A DNA stretch of 7,420 nucleotides from JBLHKS01 sp047620505 (GTDB lineage: Bacteria; Verrucomicrobiota; Verrucomicrobiia; Verrucomicrobiales; DEV007): NCBI GenBank assembly GCA_047620505.1, contig JBLHKS010000296.1, positions 1-7,420 of the forward strand, read 5' to 3'. The notes under the pieces are model-generated. The model was not told the DNA's origin and made no database searches. It saw only the letters and a program-made list of their open reading frames with translations. The stretch's first letter is position 1; each line of letters begins with the position of its first letter. Below are positions 5,323 to 7,420 of the stretch, in pieces. Both the position numbers and the translations under genes were made by a program.

Positions 5323-6564
5323 TTAGAAAGCGAGTTTGCCCCGGAAGCCGAACACAGCGAGGAAATCTTCAGCTGGGTTAAGCGCCGGATCGAAGAGCAA
5401 CTGAACCGACGGCGTGACTTCAAGATTCTGGCCGACTGGAGTCCGGTAAAACATTTCGATCGCGAATTGGTTATCGAGATCAAGTCCACCAAAGGTCACT
5501 TCATTCGGCGACTGCCAGTTGAAACCGACAGCAAAGAGATCTTTGTCATTCCGAACGTGGAAAGCTGCACCTGCGGTGACCGAAGTCTCAAGGAGAGAAG
5601 GGGAACCAGCGTCCTCGGCATAAGCAGCCCTCACGAACGGCATCCAGGTTTTGTCGATCCACTTTGAAGCTGCGAAATTGACGCCCCAACCTTCGGGAGC
5701 GCCGAAAACGGTCGACTCGTCGACATGCCAGAAAGTGACGTGGACGTTATCCCTGAACCACGGAACCTGCGAGCTGCTCAAGCCGATTTCGACCGACTTC
5801 CAGTATTCGCTTTCGTCGAAAAAAGTTTCGGCGCTCCTGAAGGGATCCGTCGGATCCGAGTTCCGATCAGCGATCGAGCCGATGACGTAAAGATTATCCG
5901 TCAACCAGCCACCGAGCATAGCTCCGAACGCAGAATCCGATGGAAACGCGGTCGTGCCTTGACCGGAAGCGAGGCCAAGATGAGTGAATCCAGACCAAGG
6001 ACTGATCAGTTCGAACGCGTCTGTAAACGTAGGGACATAAAGATAGCCGAGATAGCCGATTACCTGGTCTCCAAACGCTTGACGCCAGTAAAGGTTCGTG
6101 GTGCGGAATTCCTGATCACTGAAAGTTGCGCCGGCAGCACCGACATAGCCAAGATTCAGGAGGTGCCCCCGAGGGGCCACATCTGTGTAAGAATGACGAT
6201 GCTCGACCTTCCAGTTCAGTGATCCGTTGTTAGCCGTTTCTCCCGGATTCACAAATTCCCATCGCCCGTATACCCGGGCAATACCGCCGCCGGAAAAATC
6301 CTCTGCCCCGTCCGGAGCCGAAGTCGCCGCGAAGATCTGAGTCGTGTAATCAATACCGAAAGCAAATCCGGTGTCGTCTTTGATCGACGTTTTGATGCCG
6401 TTCCAGTCTTCGATGATGCCTTCGCTACCTCGTTTTTCCTGCTCGAGAAGAAGGGCACCAACTGAGTCAGGTCCATCGGCCTTAGCCTGCGCGTGAAGAT
6501 TGGCGGTACTGCCAAAAGCAATTGCGGTTGTCGCAATAATTAGAGGCTTAATGAGTCGGTTCAT
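5323..6564 (-). CDS. OprB-like carbohydrate-type outer-membrane porin
   Basis: The 413-aa product has a signal peptide: a basic start MNRLIK, a hydrophobic core (about 7-20) and an A-Q-A cleavage site near residue 27. The mature part is rich in alternating polar/aromatic stretches with short turns, as in beta-barrels, and ends in phenylalanine (GFRGKLAF), the usual barrel-assembly signal. The early DWNGIKTSIKDDTGFAFGID (53-72) and the closing NPAEDFLAVFGFRG (396-409) resemble the OprB carbohydrate-selective porin family. The role would be passive uptake of small sugars or similar solutes through the outer membrane; the real substrate is not predictable. The ATG at 6564 directly precedes the signal peptide; no Shine-Dalgarno is visible. 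A strong terminator follows, so it is a single-gene unit at its 3' end and separate from DUF1501. Confidence 0.85.
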   Translation of the reverse strand: MNRLIKPLIIATTAIAFGSTANLHAQAKADGPDSVGALLLEQEKRGSEGIIEDWNGIKTSIKDDTGFAFGIDYTTQIFAATSAPDGAEDFSGGGIARVYGRWEFVNPGETANNGSLNWKVEHRHSYTDVAPRGHLLNLGYVGAAGATFSDQEFRTTNLYWRQAFGDQVIGYLGYLYVPTFTDAFELISPWSGFTHLGLASGQGTTAFPSDSAFGAMLGGWLTDNLYVIGSIADRNSDPTDPFRSAETFFDESEYWKSVEIGLSSSQVPWFRDNVHVTFWHVDESTVFGAPEGWGVNFAASKWIDKTWMPFVRAAYAEDAGSPSLLETSVTAGAAFHVRNDKDLFAVGFNWQSPNEVTFGGLDLDNQFAIEMFYRTPVGQNLEVTPSVQLLFDPALNPAEDFLAVFGFRGKLAF

Positions 6565-6725
6565 ATGATCGATCTACGTGGTGTTGAATTGTTTGTGCTT
6601 GGGCTGTGCTGAGTTTGGCCCAGTAAAACCCGGGCGATCTTGCAGTTCCGCCTCAGAATCGTCAAGCACCGCGTTAATAAAAAGTTTTGCCGTTTTAACT
6701 GGCCCCAACGCTGACTTTTTTAACT
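6565..6725 (-). other. Porin upstream region with a promoter candidate
   Basis: This 161-bp gap separates the 228-aa gene from the porin. On the minus strand TTGACG (6665-6660, 5/6) and CAAGAT (6642-6637, 3/6) are 17 bp apart, placing a start near 6630 and a leader of about 66 nt. A 5-bp stem TGGGC/GCCCA (6622-6618 with 6604-6600) could form in the leader. No convincing terminator for the preceding gene is seen: the hairpins before the AT-rich stretch around 6675-6690 are only four pairs long. Confidence 0.4.
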
Positions 6726-7412
6726 TCAGGCTGGCGAGAGCATCCGGACCAATCCCGGGAAGCCTGTCCCTTTCGGAAATGGAAATCCAGCTGTGCCAGC
6801 CTCGGCGTCGAGGTGCATTTTTAGAATCATTTTCAGCGGCATGAGTTTTTTCAAGCCGCAGCGAGCGACTCCATCCCAACAAGAACGAAGCGCGCATCCG
6901 CCATCGAGAGCGAGAACCTCGTAGCGCCCTGGGCCTTCGAAATCCGCGAAAAAACGCGCAGCGAAGGTCACGACCGAAATCGGTTCTCCCCAGGAAACCG
7001 GCAGTTCGTTGGCGACTTGCGGCTCCAGTTCGATGCCGACTTTCGAGGGAACCATCGGGACTGGCGAAAGCACGAATGAGCAGCCTCCATCTTCGCGCCG
7101 GGACCATTTGGAAACTTTGCCCGGCTTCCACCAACTCCATTCCGAATCGATCAAGGCGACCTCAGCAGTTGCTGGATCGACGCCGGGCAGCAAAACATAA
7201 GTCACGCTGTGAATGCGAGGCCCTTCGAGGCGATGGGTCTGCCGAAGATCAGGCAACTCCAAAGCCCTTTGCAATTCAACCGGGAGAAAATCCGCAACGT
7301 CCTTTTCAAGAGGCTCAGAGGAAGAAACAAGAGATTCGGCAATGCTGGCGTGTTCAGCCGACAGAGCACTGCGATCCAATTCAGAGAGGCGGTCAGATAG
7401 GGGCTTGGACAT
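6726..7412 (-). CDS. Hypothetical protein, 228 aa, unrecognised family
   Basis: I do not recognise this protein. The ATG at 7412 is only 8 bp from the window edge, so its promoter is unseen and a more upstream start cannot be excluded. There is no signal peptide or membrane helix, so it is probably cytoplasmic. The first 60 residues are acidic and look helical (ELDRSALSAEHASIAESL, 11-28). The middle (68-180) alternates hydrophobic and polar residues like a beta-rich domain, with a tryptophan cluster EWSWWKPGKVSKW (91-103). The end is different: CGLKKLMPLKMILKMHLDAEAG (185-206 region) looks like an amphipathic helix, followed by a glycine/proline-rich FPFPKGTGFPGL (210-221) that looks like a conserved motif. 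A beta-sheet plus terminal helix could fit a START/SRPBCC-like fold, but that is a guess. It is probably not in the porin operon because of the 161-bp gap. Confidence 0.65.
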   Translation of the reverse strand: MSKPLSDRLSELDRSALSAEHASIAESLVSSSEPLEKDVADFLPVELQRALELPDLRQTHRLEGPRIHSVTYVLLPGVDPATAEVALIDSEWSWWKPGKVSKWSRREDGGCSFVLSPVPMVPSKVGIELEPQVANELPVSWGEPISVVTFAARFFADFEGPGRYEVLALDGGCALRSCWDGVARCGLKKLMPLKMILKMHLDAEAGTAGFPFPKGTGFPGLVRMLSPA

Positions 7413-7420
7413 TAGTTTGG

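Noticed and set aside
5233..5667. Open frame on the plus strand (144 codons) opposite the porin 3' end
   Set aside because: It crosses the porin terminator and is antisense to well-supported porin sequence; it begins with TTG and shows no known motif.
265..6632. Shared 11-mer AGTAAAACCCG at 265-275 and 6622-6632
   Set aside because: Several 11-mer coincidences are expected by chance in a sequence of this length; the positions relative to genes differ.
6574..7140. Alternative minus-strand frame overlapping the 228-aa gene
   Set aside because: Arg/Ser-rich and without any domain; the overlapping frame has a better start and composition. A frameshift joining the two was considered, but the 228-aa frame ends in a motif-like tail.
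1..7420. CRISPR array, tRNA, rRNA, insertion sequence, phage or defence genes
   Set aside because: No regularly spaced repeats, cloverleaf sequences, transposase, terminal inverted repeats or recognisable defence domains were seen on either strand.

Overview
The window reads as ordinary chromosomal DNA from a soil or freshwater-type member of the PVC superphylum, most likely Verrucomicrobiota (Chthoniobacter-like). This is inference from gene content: a Tat-exported DUF1501 protein (a family concentrated in Planctomycetota and Verrucomicrobiota), an OprB-type outer-membrane porin, a lysine/alanine-rich histone-H1-like N-terminal tail, a moderately high GC content, and an almost complete lack of Shine-Dalgarno sequences. 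All seven genes lie on the minus strand, so transcription runs from the high to the low coordinates.

In the direction of transcription the order is: (1) an unrecognised 228-aa cytoplasmic-looking protein (7412-6726); (2) a 161-bp gap that should hold the porin promoter; (3) a 413-aa OprB-like porin with signal peptide (6564-5323), closed by a textbook intrinsic terminator with a UUCG tetraloop (5295-5265); (4) a DUF1501 Tat-signal protein (5222-3822), followed 31 bp later by (5) a GTG-started, divergent Bax inhibitor-1/YccA-like membrane protein (3790-3041) that ends in a second strong terminator; (6) a second, more canonical Bax inhibitor-1/YccA-like paralogue (2981-2244); (7) a 112-bp gap rich in dyads and direct repeats; (8) an SLC13-type permease with two RCK_C (TrkA_C) domains (2131-302); (9) a 182-bp gap with an operator-like dyad and promoter; and (10) the first 39 codons of the lysine-rich protein (119-1), which runs out of the window.

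The proteins are mainly envelope functions: a porin, an exported protein of unknown activity, three multi-pass inner-membrane proteins. There is no clear single pathway. DUF1501 and the first Bax inhibitor-like gene are probably one transcript; the two terminators separate porin, DUF1501/BI-1b and BI-1a into different units. I see no defence system, CRISPR array, mobile element, tRNA or rRNA. The most notable signals are regulatory: a terminator whose apical loop is the stop codon of one paralogue and which sits 36 nt before the start of the next, a promoter placed so that the downstream mRNA could be leaderless, and an 8-bp dyad over the presumed -10 of the permease promoter. No gene-free stretch exceeds 300 bases.
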